64,000 nt of DNA from positions 3,948,501-4,012,500 of the forward strand of contig NZ_RBXL01000001.1 of assembly GCF_003634315.1 (NCBI RefSeq). Reading direction: 5' to 3'. The notes below the pieces were generated by a model. The model was not told the DNA's origin. It saw nothing but the letters and a program-made list of their open reading frames with translations, and ran no database searches. Positions 42,101-52,150 of this stretch are shown piece by piece; position 1 is the first letter of the stretch, and every line of letters begins with the position of its first letter. The DNA comes from Thiocapsa rosea. Its GTDB lineage: Bacteria; Pseudomonadota; Gammaproteobacteria; Chromatiales; Chromatiaceae. The position numbers and the translations under genes were made by a program.

Positions 42101-42428
42101 CGAGGAGGTGCCTCTGTTCCTGATCAGCCTCAAGGCCGGCGGCACCGGGTTGAATCTCACCGCTGCGGACACCGTGATCCACTATGACCCTTGGTGGAAC
42201 CCGGCGGCCGAGCGCCAGGCGACAGACCGCGCGCACCGCATCGGTCAGGACAAGCCGGTGTTCGTCTACAAGCTCTTGACCGAGGGCACCGTCGAGCAAC
42301 GGGTGGCCGATCTGCAAGCCCGCAAACAGGCCCTTGCCGACGCCATGTTGGCCGGAGGCGGTGCTGCGTCCGGCGTCTTGAGCCCGGCCGATCTCGATCT
42401 CTTGTTTGCGCCTCTCAGCGACGATTGA
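39108..42428 (+). CDS. SNF2-family helicase with SWIM zinc finger
   Basis: A 1106-residue protein. An N-terminal SWIM finger (CSCPVGYNCKH, about residues 79-90) is followed by a long middle region of bacterial SNF2 type. The ATPase core has DDMGLGKT (661-668), LDEAQNIKN (about 758-766), LCLTGTPMEN, and in the second RecA lobe LLFSQFTSML, SLKAGGTGLNLT and RAHRIGQ. These proteins are DNA-dependent translocases related to HepA/RapA and Snf2; the bacterial role is open (transcription, repair or phage defence). It is complete, stands alone, and converges with the DUF389 gene with only three bases between stops. Confidence 0.93.
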   Translation: MPSAPLLLDPETLKHAIPPTYLERGRRYLQERRVLSADHDSERGIVTGRVRGSGGRIYQCIVQLGERSDGALTVVGQCSCPVGYNCKHVAAVLLSLGSRATRATLPAAARALPFQLKSWLDQIERASGVPEEEPHRILYLIDPQEYLGVRRTRVRAAKVRQLLTGGYGKPQDFNILGSSRASFIGPADQRIMGLLAIARGGNDPSGVYLDTLTGADVMQSIVRTGRGHLRTIDGPVLRDAGPLSGRLEWRLAEDARLHLILEADRRGLLLLPMSPPWYLDPETGDCGPLETGLDDCEAGVLAAAPVVAPESVEALEQAARERFKGRSVHLPKSPERRRSQSEMPVPRLRLRSVDLAASNVGRYWGIQRQPEWAHHAVLDFAYGGTSVDPRERAPVLRRVEQGVLVEVERQPEAEQAAIGMLEASGFHRAAEASDADGLWLERADPESWIDFMQDQLPDLAAQGWRVEVEDGFHFRIAEIGDWEMDIAEGEGGSWLDVGLGVEVDGQRVDLLPLLVEMIGRYQVDLSTRTLAAMDAETRLQMRLPDGRLILMPVERLRPILSTLIELYDPEGPLRSQGSKGRLRLSRVHAAQLAELEAAAPAMRWRGGESVREWGRRLRDFQGLEGIAPPVGLTVELRPYQRQGLDWLQFLREYGLGGVLADDMGLGKTVQTLAHLLVEKESGRADRPSLVVAPTSLLFNWRREAERFAPALRVLSLHGSTRHTRFASIPDHDLVLTSYPLLPRDLDALAEQDFHLLVLDEAQNIKNPRSKAAQAARGLNARHRLCLTGTPMENHLGELWSLLDFLMPELLGDERRFRRLFRVPIERHGDDVRQDELRRRVAPFLLRRTKETVAAELPPKSEIIREVPLADDQRDLYETLRLALHEKVREEVARKGLARSGIIILDALLKLRQVCCDPRLVSLESARRVKGSAKLELLMTLLPKLLEEGRRVLLFSQFTSMLALIEEELMKRGLREDQDFVKLTGRTRNRDRPVDRFQAEEVPLFLISLKAGGTGLNLTAADTVIHYDPWWNPAAERQATDRAHRIGQDKPVFVYKLLTEGTVEQRVADLQARKQALADAMLAGGGAASGVLSPADLDLLFAPLSDD

Positions 42429-42431
42429 GCA

Positions 42432-43436
42432 TTACCAGGGGATGTGCCAACCGGTGGCGCGGATCAGGATGACGCCGATCAGCAGTGCGAGCAGGATCGC
42501 CCAGAGCGAGAGATAGATCGCGTTGGATTGTTTGGCTCGGTTGCGATCGGTCCAGGAGCGCGGTCTTACCCCTTTGAGCAGGAAGACGACCTTCGCCGAG
42601 AGCAGGACGCAGACGATGTTGACGATCAGCAGCAGAAAGGCGCCGAGCGCCTCTTCCCACCGTCCCGCGCCCAACATCATGCCCATGGTTGCGGTCGGCG
42701 GGAGCAGGGCAACGGCGACCATGACGCCGACCAGGGTGGAGGACAAGCCGGTCGTCAGCGAGAGGACCGCCGCAGCACCCGAGGCCAGCCCCAGGACGAC
42801 GCCGCCGAGATCGACATCCGTGCGGGACAGGATCTCGGGGCTGTCGAGCCCGAGCGGCAGCACCAGCGCGATCACGACGGCGATCAGAAGTGAGAGGCCG
42901 ATCCCGGCGACGTTTGTCTTGAAGGCACGCCAGGTCAGCTCCCTGTCGCCGAGCGAGGTGGCGAACGCGAGTGCGATATTGGGCCCGAGCAGGGGTGCGA
43001 TAACCATCGCGCCGATCACGACGGCAACGTTGTTTTCGATCAGACCGATGGCGGCCACCAGGGTCGAGAGGACCGTCAAGACCAGAAAATTGCTGTCGAG
43101 CTGGGCGCCTTTGGCGATCTGGCTGTAGAGTTCCTCGCGTGTGGCTGCGACGGCCTTGGCCTTGTCCTCCTTGAGATCTTTGTCGCCTTGGCCTTCGTGG
43201 GTCAAGACGGCGTCGATGGACTGAACGACGATGCGTGCGCGGTCGTTGGCCTTAAGCAGGTCCTGCAGCGAGTCGATCAGCGCTTGCCGACAATCGTCCG
43301 GGACCAGCATGCGGATGCTGCACCGTCCGTCCCCACCGTCTCCGCCCCACCAGAAATCCTCGGCGCCGTAGAACTTTGCCATGCCGGCAAGCGTTTTGGC
43401 GTGTTTTTGATCTGCGATGACCTCGACGATACGCAT
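42432..43436 (-). CDS. DUF389/TIGR00341 membrane protein
   Basis: A 334-residue protein with a soluble N-terminal domain (about 1-100), a Lys/Asp-rich linker and six or so membrane helices from about 120 to 330. It carries the family stretches VVIGAMVIAPLLGPNIALAFA and GVMVAVALLPPTATMGMMLG. No biochemical function is established for the family. A small tail-anchored protein gene lies ten bases upstream on the same strand and is probably cotranscribed. Confidence 0.88.
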   Translation of the reverse strand: MRIVEVIADQKHAKTLAGMAKFYGAEDFWWGGDGGDGRCSIRMLVPDDCRQALIDSLQDLLKANDRARIVVQSIDAVLTHEGQGDKDLKEDKAKAVAATREELYSQIAKGAQLDSNFLVLTVLSTLVAAIGLIENNVAVVIGAMVIAPLLGPNIALAFATSLGDRELTWRAFKTNVAGIGLSLLIAVVIALVLPLGLDSPEILSRTDVDLGGVVLGLASGAAAVLSLTTGLSSTLVGVMVAVALLPPTATMGMMLGAGRWEEALGAFLLLIVNIVCVLLSAKVVFLLKGVRPRSWTDRNRAKQSNAIYLSLWAILLALLIGVILIRATGWHIPW

Positions 43437-43446
43437 GGGTCCGGAC

Positions 43447-43890
43447 TCAGAAGACGGGGATCTGGGCGAATAGGACGAGGAGGATGATCGCGAGGATCCC
43501 GACAGCCGTCCAGATGCGATTGAGCCAGCGTCGACGGCCTCGCCGCTGTTCGCGCGCGGTTGAGAAGCCCGGATCGGATTCGATCTCGGGCGCGAGATAG
43601 ACCCGTTGATGGGTCAAATCGATCGCATCGACAGCGGCGGCCGCGGTCACCGGATCGGTTCGGTAAAGGCCGGCCTCCGCATCGACCATGCTGCGCCGCA
43701 GTGCCGTTTGTGCGTGCATCCGGGCGACGTGGAGTGCGGGAAAAAAGGCCGCGTAGCGCAGACGAGGCCCTGCCGAATCGGTTCCCACGACATCCGAGGT
43801 TGTCGGGTTCTGCGGTGAACTGAAGACACGCACGAGCCCCGGCCGGTCGTCACGTGTCTCGACGATCAGGTAACCTTCGAGATCACTCAT
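43447..43890 (-). CDS. Tail-anchored hypothetical protein
   Basis: A 147-residue protein with a soluble N-terminal part and a single hydrophobic helix at the very C-terminus (about 125-145), preceded by an Arg-rich patch, so it is likely inserted tail-first into the inner membrane. The N-terminus (EGYLIVETRDDRPGLVRV) has a structured look, but no family is recognised. It is ten bases before the DUF389 gene, implying a shared transcript. Confidence 0.62.
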   Translation of the reverse strand: MSDLEGYLIVETRDDRPGLVRVFSSPQNPTTSDVVGTDSAGPRLRYAAFFPALHVARMHAQTALRRSMVDAEAGLYRTDPVTAAAAVDAIDLTHQRVYLAPEIESDPGFSTAREQRRGRRRWLNRIWTAVGILAIILLVLFAQIPVF

Positions 43891-43899
43891 CGCGTCGTC

Positions 43900-43959
43900 A
43901 CGCGCCCGACGGGCGCGTCCCTACGCCGAGGGTCGGACTGGATTCGGGCGTACGCCCGA
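43900..43959. other. Two GC-rich palindromes between small genes
   Basis: ACGCGCCCGACGGGCGCGT (43900-43918) and the perfect 16-bp palindrome TCGGGCGTACGCCCGA (43944-43959) lie between the 64-residue gene and the tail-anchored gene on the minus strand. No T-run follows; they may be weak terminators or processing hairpins. Confidence 0.5.
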
Positions 43960-43969
43960 TCGATGCGTT

Positions 43970-44164
43970 TCAGGCCGCGCGGCTCTTGCGCTCGATCTCC
44001 CAGTTGCACCGGTCGATAAGAACCTTCAGCGTTCGCGTGACCGCGATGTCGCTGCGCAGCTCGAACCGTTTGCCGTGCTCCCAACAGTCGTCGGCTGCAT
44101 CCGCGAGTAGCGGAAGCCCTTGACGGCAGAGTTCCCAAAAGGCGAGTGAACGTTGTGTGCTCAT
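43970..44164 (-). CDS. Small hypothetical protein
   Basis: A 64-residue soluble protein starting at ATG 44164 with AGGGG upstream. It begins MSTQRSLAFWELCRQG and is mostly helical with a basic end. An in-frame extension to 44248 is less likely because the site is weaker. No family recognised. It lies upstream of the tail-anchored gene with two palindromes in between. Confidence 0.5.
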   Translation of the reverse strand: MSTQRSLAFWELCRQGLPLLADAADDCWEHGKRFELRSDIAVTRTLKVLIDRCNWEIERKSRAA

Positions 44165-44542
44165 GACGCATATCCCCTGACGATGGATCCGAAGACGGAC
44201 GATGGCGACTTGCTTGGCTTGCTGTGAATGACGCACAAGTCTTGCCATCTCGTCGAGACCCTTGGCTACTCAGGATCTGTAGCCGCTTCGCAACAAACAA
44301 ACGCATGCGATTTGTCGTTGACCCCACATGGAGTCTAGCGTATCGGAGCGCTTTTGTCGGCATCGCAACACTCATGATTCTTTTCCGCAACGCATTGATG
44401 TGTCTCTATGATGATTAAAAAATGCGTGCAGCGTCCGGCTTTGCAAGACAAAAGGTGCCGAACGGGAACGAATTCGGTTTTAATCTCGGCGACCGGCAGG
44501 TGGGAGTCGAGCTGCAAGAAATCGACGATTCCCTGATCGGGA
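44165..44542. other. Intergenic region, 378 bp
   Basis: Lower in GC than the surroundings, especially 44340-44430. A 64-codon frame at 44224-44418 has no ribosome-binding site or family. No terminator for oxyR was found. Confidence 0.4.
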
Positions 44543-45463
44543 TCAGCTCAGACGTCTTACCGTGTTCGGGAGGTGCTGCCGGATCACCTCGGCGAAAGCC
44601 TGCAGCGCAGCACGTCTCGGGAAGCTGCGCCGGTAGACCAACGAGATGCGTCGGAACGCATCCGGAAGGTTGCTCAGCGGGCGGGCGATGATGCCGCTGT
44701 CGGTCATCCAGGCCCCGCGGATCGCCAGCGCCGGGACCAGCGTACAGCCGAAGCCCGCGCCGACGAGCTGCAGCAGCGTCTCCAGGCTCGCGGCGCGCAA
44801 GTCCGCCATCTCGCCCTTCGTCGGCCGCTCGGCGAGACGGCAGACCTCCATGACCTGGTGGGTGAGGCAATGACCGTCGGCCAGCAGAAGAAGATCGACC
44901 TCTTCCAGGTCCTTCGCCGTGATCTCGTCCTTCTCGTAGAGAGGATCGTTGCGCGGATGGGCGAGCCAAAAGGGTTCGTCGAACAGCGGCATGGTGTCTA
45001 GGTCGGTATCCTCGACCGGCGTGGCGAGCAGCGCAGCATCGATCTCATGCCGCACGAGGCGACCGAGGAGCAGGTCGGTAATCTCCTCCGACAGGATCAA
45101 CTTCAGATTCGGGTAGTTGCGTTTCAACGGCACCAGGATCTGAGGGATCAAATAGGGGCTCAGTGTCGGAATGGCCCCGATGCGCAGCGGGCCGGCGAGC
45201 GGGTCTTGATGGGCGCGCGCGACTTGCTCGATGGCCTGGGCCTGCTCCAAGGCGAGCCGCGCATGCCCGAGAATCGCCTCGCCGACCGGTGTAATCTCCA
45301 CCGAGCGGTTCGTGCGCTCGAAGATGACCACGTCGAGCTCCTCCTCGAGCTTCTTGATCTGCCCGCTCAAGGTCGGCTGACTCACGAAGCAGCGCTCCGC
45401 GGCACGACCGAAGTGGCGTGTCTCGGCGACGGCCAGGATGTATTTGAGGTCTCGGAGGTTCAC
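44543..45463 (-). CDS. oxyR: Hydrogen peroxide sensor-regulator OxyR
   Basis: A 306-residue LysR-family activator. The winged helix-turn-helix covers residues 1-60 (ETRHFGRAAERCFVSQPTLS). The regulatory domain has the redox pair at C199 and C208 in DGHCLTHQVMEVC, the same positions as in E. coli OxyR. This supports a true peroxide sensor that forms a disulfide and activates catalase/peroxidase-type genes. A peroxiredoxin gene is at 5731, but no OxyR box was proved there. No catalase gene lies next to it. Heptad repeats fill the gap upstream. Confidence 0.95.
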   Translation of the reverse strand: MNLRDLKYILAVAETRHFGRAAERCFVSQPTLSGQIKKLEEELDVVIFERTNRSVEITPVGEAILGHARLALEQAQAIEQVARAHQDPLAGPLRIGAIPTLSPYLIPQILVPLKRNYPNLKLILSEEITDLLLGRLVRHEIDAALLATPVEDTDLDTMPLFDEPFWLAHPRNDPLYEKDEITAKDLEEVDLLLLADGHCLTHQVMEVCRLAERPTKGEMADLRAASLETLLQLVGAGFGCTLVPALAIRGAWMTDSGIIARPLSNLPDAFRRISLVYRRSFPRRAALQAFAEVIRQHLPNTVRRLS

Positions 45464-45496
45464 GTAGCGATGATACAGCGGCGGGGCGTTGGTCTC

Positions 45497-45755
45497 CAGC
45501 TTCCAGCCTCCAGCTTCCAGCCTCCAGCTTCCAGCCGTCAGCTCTCAGCTCTCAGCTCTCAGCTCTCAGCTTCCGGTTGTCACTGTTCGGGTCAGGGTAC
45601 CTTGGTTTCGCTGTTTAGTTGCTGTTTCCGGCTTGATTGGACGTCTGGAATGCCGGCATCCTCTGGCTGACGGCTGACGGCTGACGGCTGACGGCTGACG
45701 GCTGACGGCTGACGGCAGGAGGCAGGAGGCATGAGGCAGGAAGCTGAACGCCGAG
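45497..45755. repeat. Facing heptanucleotide arrays between oxyR and clpB
   Basis: Array 3 (about 45497-45572) has CCAGCTT/CCAGCCT then TCAGCTC heptamers. Array 4 (about 45664-45755) has seven GGCTGAC units and then GGCAGGA/GGCATGA heptamers. They face each other around about 90 bp, as the pair upstream of leuA does around about 44 bp. The RpoH promoter lies just after. Confidence 0.88.
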
Positions 45756-45759
45756 CCCG

Positions 45760-45788
45760 CTTGATTGCCCCCGGCCGATTCCCCACCT
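45760..45788 (+). promoter_or_regulatory. Probable RpoH (sigma-32) promoter of clpB
   Basis: CTTGATT (45760-45766), 14 bases, then CCCCACCT (45781-45788) closely matches the heat-shock consensus CTTGAAA-N11-14-CCCCATNT. It ends 37 bases before the GTG start of clpB, the expected place for a heat-shock promoter. Confidence 0.75.
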
Positions 45789-45825
45789 CCGCAATGACCT
45801 TATAAAAACTCAGGAGTCATGCACC

Positions 45826-48420
<2,595 letters not shown>

Positions 48421-48446
48421 CGTTCGGGCACTGACCGAACGAAGAA

Positions 48447-48475
48447 GGCGCGAAGGGGTGGATATCCTTCGCGCC
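48447..48475. terminator. Hairpin downstream of clpB
   Basis: Perfect 10-bp stem GGCGCGAAGG / CCTTCGCGCC with a 9-base loop, 27 bases after the clpB stop. No U-tract follows, so it may act as a weak terminator or as a stabilising 3' hairpin. Confidence 0.5.
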
Positions 48476-48533
48476 CTTGAAGTGACTTCCTGCGGGATGG
48501 CCGTCCGAGATGTTCTGTCGCCGAGTGGGGATC

Positions 48534-48794
48534 TTACTCGACTGCCGAGGCCATGATCGGTGCGCCGAGCTGCACGGTGCCCACAGGTGCGATGCGTGAC
48601 GCGACGACCGCGCTCGGATCCGGGGTCGGCGTGGCGTGAGGGTTGGCGATGACCAAGAACGATGCGGTCAGGACGACGGCGCCGCCGACCGTGCGCGTGG
48701 CGACCTTCCCCGCATCCATCGATGCGAGTCGATCGCGGATACGAATCGCCGTATCGATGACGTTCGAAATATCGGTTGCTGTCGGAATACGCAT
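48534..48794 (-). CDS. Small hypothetical protein with one hydrophobic segment
   Basis: An 86-residue protein with a strong ribosome-binding site (GGAGGAG upstream of the ATG at 48794). It starts MRIPTATDISNVIDTAIRIR and has a hydrophobic stretch at about 37-50 (GAVVLTASFLVIA), so a single-span or membrane-associated protein is possible. No family recognised. It stands alone, convergent with clpB. Confidence 0.55.
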   Translation of the reverse strand: MRIPTATDISNVIDTAIRIRDRLASMDAGKVATRTVGGAVVLTASFLVIANPHATPTPDPSAVVASRIAPVGTVQLGAPIMASAVE

Positions 48795-48969
48795 CTTGAG
48801 TCTCCTCCAAGGTTTTTGTTGTCCTTATAGACTGTCGTTGATTCAGATGCGAATCAAAACGCCTAATCCTTCCGATTCGGTCGGGATTTTGTTCGAATTT
48901 CTCGACGTGCCCGACCAGGGCATCAGGTGCGATCGGCCCGTCCGGCCCGATTCCGGCTAGAATCCGCCC

Positions 48970-49057
48970 TTAAACCGCGCCGGCTCCAGCGGTCGTCACA
49001 TCTGCCGGGGCCGGCCCCATCCAAAAAGATCACGTACCGCACCACAGGGCGCGGTTT
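48970..49057. repeat. TTAAACCGCG-family unit (B type, reverse)
   Basis: An 88-bp unit, nearly identical inside to the B unit at 50788-50874 (CGGCTCCAGCGGTCGTCAC block, ATCCAAAAA block). The right tip is truncated to GCGGTTT. It lies 25 bases before the start of the next gene. Confidence 0.85.
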
Positions 49058-49081
49058 CATTCGAATCGGGAGACCCTTGCA

Positions 49082-50056
49082 ATGAGCCAAGCGCTCAAAA
49101 CGGTCGTCGCACGTCAACGCATCCTCTTGCAGGGTCGACTGGCGGCATCGCTCGCGCGGCTGGTCGAGCCGTGTCGCGCGGCTTGGCCGGATCGCACCGC
49201 TTTGGAGCAGATCCTGCTCGCGGCATTGCCGACGCTCGCGTCCTGCAAGTATCTCTACGTGCTCGACCATGAGGCCCGCCAATTGACGGCGAACGTCTCC
49301 CCGCACGGCCTGTTGCCGGAGCATTGGGGTCGAGATCGGCGCGAGCGACCCTACTTGGCCGAGGCGCTCGCCGGCGAGCGCTTCTCGCTGTCGCCCGTCT
49401 ATATCAGCCGCAACGCCCGCCGTCCTTCGCTCACCGCGATCCAGCGGATCGAGGACGAGCAGGGCGCACCGCTGGGCTATCTCGGTGCCGACTTCGATCT
49501 GCGCGAGCTTCCGCTCACCCGCGAGCTCTACGAGCAGCCGGAGCAATGGCTCCAGCTCAAAGGCGATCCGGCGATCCGCGGCGGTCTGTTCGATCAACAG
49601 CGTGTCGAGAGTCTGATGGACGGGCATATCGACGAGATCCTCGATCTCCTCGTCGAGCTGATCGCCGCGCACGGGGTCTTCCACGGCAAGCTGCATTTTT
49701 CCAGCTCGCGCGCCACCCTCTGGCTTGTCGACGACCCCTTTCGGTTCCGAATCCTCGACTACGAGGATCTCGCCGATCCGGGCACCTGTCTCGCCTATCC
49801 ACAGCGCCCCTATCCGGTCGATGCGTCCATTCCGTTGGATCGGGTCGCCGAGGTCTTCCGCACCTTCCGGGCGCTGCGCTTCATGGACGAGAACATCTAT
49901 CTACGCTCGGGGTCGCTCAACATCTACAACGGTATCGTCGGGCTGAACTTCTCGTGCGATGGCTCGCACTACATGCCCTGGGACGACTTCCTGCACAAGA
50001 GCCTCGATTTTTGGATCGGCACGGGCGAATCCTGCGCGTTGGAGGGCGGCAGCTGA
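49082..50056 (+). CDS. PDC/Cache-type sensor-domain protein
   Basis: A 324-residue protein with GGGAG before its ATG. The first 150 residues resemble the PDC/dCache ligand-binding domains of chemoreceptors (CKYLYVLDHEARQLTANVS, then RPYLAEAL, then YISRNARRPSLTAIQRI and GYLGADFDLREL). There is no membrane helix and no methyl-accepting or kinase domain. The C-terminal half has TLWLVDDPFRFRILDYEDL and NIYNGIVGLNFSCDGSHYMPWDDF, not recognised. A stand-alone cytoplasmic sensor module is thus likely; its partner is unknown. B-type repeats lie on both sides. Confidence 0.7.
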   Translation: MSQALKTVVARQRILLQGRLAASLARLVEPCRAAWPDRTALEQILLAALPTLASCKYLYVLDHEARQLTANVSPHGLLPEHWGRDRRERPYLAEALAGERFSLSPVYISRNARRPSLTAIQRIEDEQGAPLGYLGADFDLRELPLTRELYEQPEQWLQLKGDPAIRGGLFDQQRVESLMDGHIDEILDLLVELIAAHGVFHGKLHFSSSRATLWLVDDPFRFRILDYEDLADPGTCLAYPQRPYPVDASIPLDRVAEVFRTFRALRFMDENIYLRSGSLNIYNGIVGLNFSCDGSHYMPWDDFLHKSLDFWIGTGESCALEGGS

Positions 50057-50063
50057 GGTCTGG

Positions 50064-50149
50064 AACACCGAGCCGACTCCAGCGGCCGTCAAGTCTGCCG
50101 AGTCCGATCCCCTCCAAAAACATCGCATACCGCGCTGGGCGCGGTTTAA
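50064..50149. repeat. TTAAACCGCG-family unit (B type, left tip decayed)
   Basis: The interior matches the B units at 48970 and 50788; the left tip has decayed (GGAACACCGAGCCG) and the right tip GCGCGGTTTAA is intact. The complement of TTA at 50146-50148 is the stop codon of the gene ending there. Confidence 0.8.
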
Positions 50150-50424
50150 GCCGATTGTTCGTTCTCCAAAGCCTTCTTGGTGATCTCCTGGTACAGCGCG
50201 ACCGCGCGCGTGTAGATCCCCTGCACGTCGGGGCGCTGGTCCACGTAGCGCTTCATGCCCTCCGCATCCTCGAAAACCGCGTGAAGATGAGCGAGGTCGG
50301 CGTCGTCGAGTCTCTCGCCGCGGTCGACCTTCGCCTTGATGTCGAGCGCGCGCGGCAGCCGAAACTTCTCGAAGCGTTCGAGAATGGCAACGATCACACC
50401 GTCTTGGTGCGAGGCATCGGTCAT
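50146..50424 (-). CDS. Small helical hypothetical protein
   Basis: A 92-residue soluble, mostly helical and highly charged protein (ATG 50424, GGGAG upstream). Key stretches: [19 protein letters not shown] and [18 protein letters not shown]. It looks like a conserved small protein, but I do not recognise the family. The stop codon lies within the repeat, so the last residues may differ from those in relatives. Confidence 0.6.
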   Translation of the reverse strand: MTDASHQDGVIVAILERFEKFRLPRALDIKAKVDRGERLDDADLAHLHAVFEDAEGMKRYVDQRPDVQGIYTRAVALYQEITKKALENEQSA

Positions 50425-50679
50425 GGTGTTCTCCCGTGGGATTGGGTTGATTCGGTGTCTGCGCCGATCGGCGCGTGACGGGCCGAGAGCAAGAGAATAC
50501 GCTTGCGCCTGCGAGATCGGAACTCCTGAAAAGCAAGGGTTTGGAAGCGCCTAAAAAAGGGAAGACAACTCGACGAGTCGATCCCTTTGGCACGGTTGTC
50601 GTTCTCGATTACGACAACGACAACGATTCGGTGCTTGAAGTATTGCCGACACATGGCCTGATAGGACTTGATAAGGCGG
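50425..50679. other. Intergenic region with a GACAAC-type hairpin
   Basis: Includes GTTGTCGT (50595-50602) and ACGACAAC (50611-50618) as facing arms around eight bases, followed by another ACAACG. It is related to the hexamer repeats at 30599 and 52060. No gene seen in the 469-bp gap to 50893. Confidence 0.55.
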
Positions 50680-50874
50680 TTAAACCGCGTCCAGATCGAG
50701 ATGCTAAATTTTCGAGTGAGCTCGACGTTCGTTGCATCCGCGGCCCTGAGCGGGGACGCGGTTTAAAATCATATCTTTTTAAATCTCTTAAACCGCGCCG
50801 GCTCCAGCGGTCGTCACGTCTGCCGGGGACGATCCCATCCAAAAACATCGCATACCGCACCGGGCGCGGTTTAA
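50680..50874. repeat. Composite palindrome element on the reverse strand (A + spacer + B)
   Basis: A unit 50680-50766, 21-bp AT-rich spacer 50767-50787, B unit 50788-50874. Reverse-complemented it has the same B-spacer-A order as 22775-22965, and both units match closely. Confidence 0.9.
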
Positions 50875-50893
50875 TGACGGGGAGATAAGCGGC

Positions 50894-51898
50894 GTGAACC
50901 TGTTCCAGTCCATCTTTCGCGGCGGCGAGTCACGCGGACGTTATCCCGAGTCGCTGATCGAGGCGGCCATCGATCGCGCCGTGGAGGGGACCGACGCTCG
51001 GCTGCTTCTGCTGCCGGGTTACCGCAAGCGTCTGCGCGGGCCGGTCATCCACGCGATCGATCATGTTGTCGCGCTGGTGGACGCCGTCCCGACACCGCTG
51101 ATGGCGGGGCGGCGCGAGCATGGCGAGGATCCTCGCCTGGCAGCGGTCTTTACATCCGCCGCGGACATGCTCGGGATCTTCGGACGGGATCCCTCGCTGA
51201 CGGCCTTTTTGGCGACGCCCGAAGGTGCTGCCGCCGAACAGGTGACCTGCTTGCTCCTCGCCGAGCGCGTGGAGCGAAACATCCTCGGCATGGATCTGGT
51301 CGGCGACCAGGTGCGGCGCGATGTGCCGCAAGTCGCCGTCAGCTTCACCGGTCATCGCCTGGTGGATCCGCGCGTGGATGAGGCCGAGATGCGCCGTGCC
51401 CTGCGGCGGCGGGCCTTCGACCATCTGCTCGCCCTGGCGTTGAACCGGATCGCCGAGGTGCGGGTCGAGCGCGAGGACCTCATGCGCCAGCGTGATCTGC
51501 TGCGCCGCAAGCGCACGGCGTTGGAGCGCGGGGGCTGGACCTTCGAGGCAACGCAGACCACACCCGGTGACCCCGCTGCGCTGATGGGCGAGCTGAACAC
51601 AATCACGGCTCAGCTCGCGGCCTTGGGTACGGATGACGGCGTCTTGCGGGCTCACCTGGGTATCGTCGCCGACTCGCTCGCCGAAGCCGAGCGCCGGTTC
51701 TGGGCGGAAGAGCTCGACCTCTCGCTCGATGCGATGAATATCCGGCGCGACCCGGGGCAACCGTCGGCTCGGCGTATCGTCCTGAAGGAGTTGCACAACG
51801 CGCGCGGGTGGCGGCTTGTGATGCTGCCGCTGATGATCACGCCCGACGAGATTCCGCCGCGCGAGGACTTCGTGGCTGCAGCGGAGCGCTATCTTTAG
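50894..51898 (+). CDS. Hypothetical protein, 334 residues
   Basis: A soluble protein with a GTG start and GGGGAGA upstream. Mostly helical; a coiled-coil-like stretch at about 185-225 (RVEREDLMRQRDLLRRKRTAL) and a Leu/Glu-rich region to 290. The N-terminal half has DARLLLLPGYRKRLRGPVI and a helical region reminiscent of scaffold or stress proteins, but no family is recognised. No operon partner. It begins 20 bases after a composite repeat. Confidence 0.6.
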   Translation: MNLFQSIFRGGESRGRYPESLIEAAIDRAVEGTDARLLLLPGYRKRLRGPVIHAIDHVVALVDAVPTPLMAGRREHGEDPRLAAVFTSAADMLGIFGRDPSLTAFLATPEGAAAEQVTCLLLAERVERNILGMDLVGDQVRRDVPQVAVSFTGHRLVDPRVDEAEMRRALRRRAFDHLLALALNRIAEVRVEREDLMRQRDLLRRKRTALERGGWTFEATQTTPGDPAALMGELNTITAQLAALGTDDGVLRAHLGIVADSLAEAERRFWAEELDLSLDAMNIRRDPGQPSARRIVLKELHNARGWRLVMLPLMITPDEIPPREDFVAAAERYL

Positions 51899-52059
51899 GG
51901 CGAACCCCGGAAGTGCGAGCCGCAGGGTCGGCACGCCGTCCAATCCGGTCGCCCGTGGAAGAGGACGACTGCAAGTCGTCTATCCCGGGGGCACGCCGCT
52001 TCGCGCCGTTGCTTCCGGCCGATCGGATGTGCAAGGAAGGATCGGTTCCTCCGGAATCC

Positions 52060-52150
52060 GACAACGACAACGACAACGACAACGAGTAGAACCTTCGACG
52101 ACTGACCTTGGTTCCGGCACTGTCGGTAGATCCTTTCCCGGAAAGCACCT
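52060..52150. repeat. GACAAC-hexamer dispersed repeat, copy 2
   Basis: Four GACAAC units, GAGTA, then about 65 bp similar to 30625-30690. It forms the end of the decayed GAF/kinase remnant on the minus strand. Confidence 0.8.

Noticed and set aside
44224-44418. Small gene upstream of oxyR's 3' end
   Set aside because: No ribosome-binding site and no plausible family.
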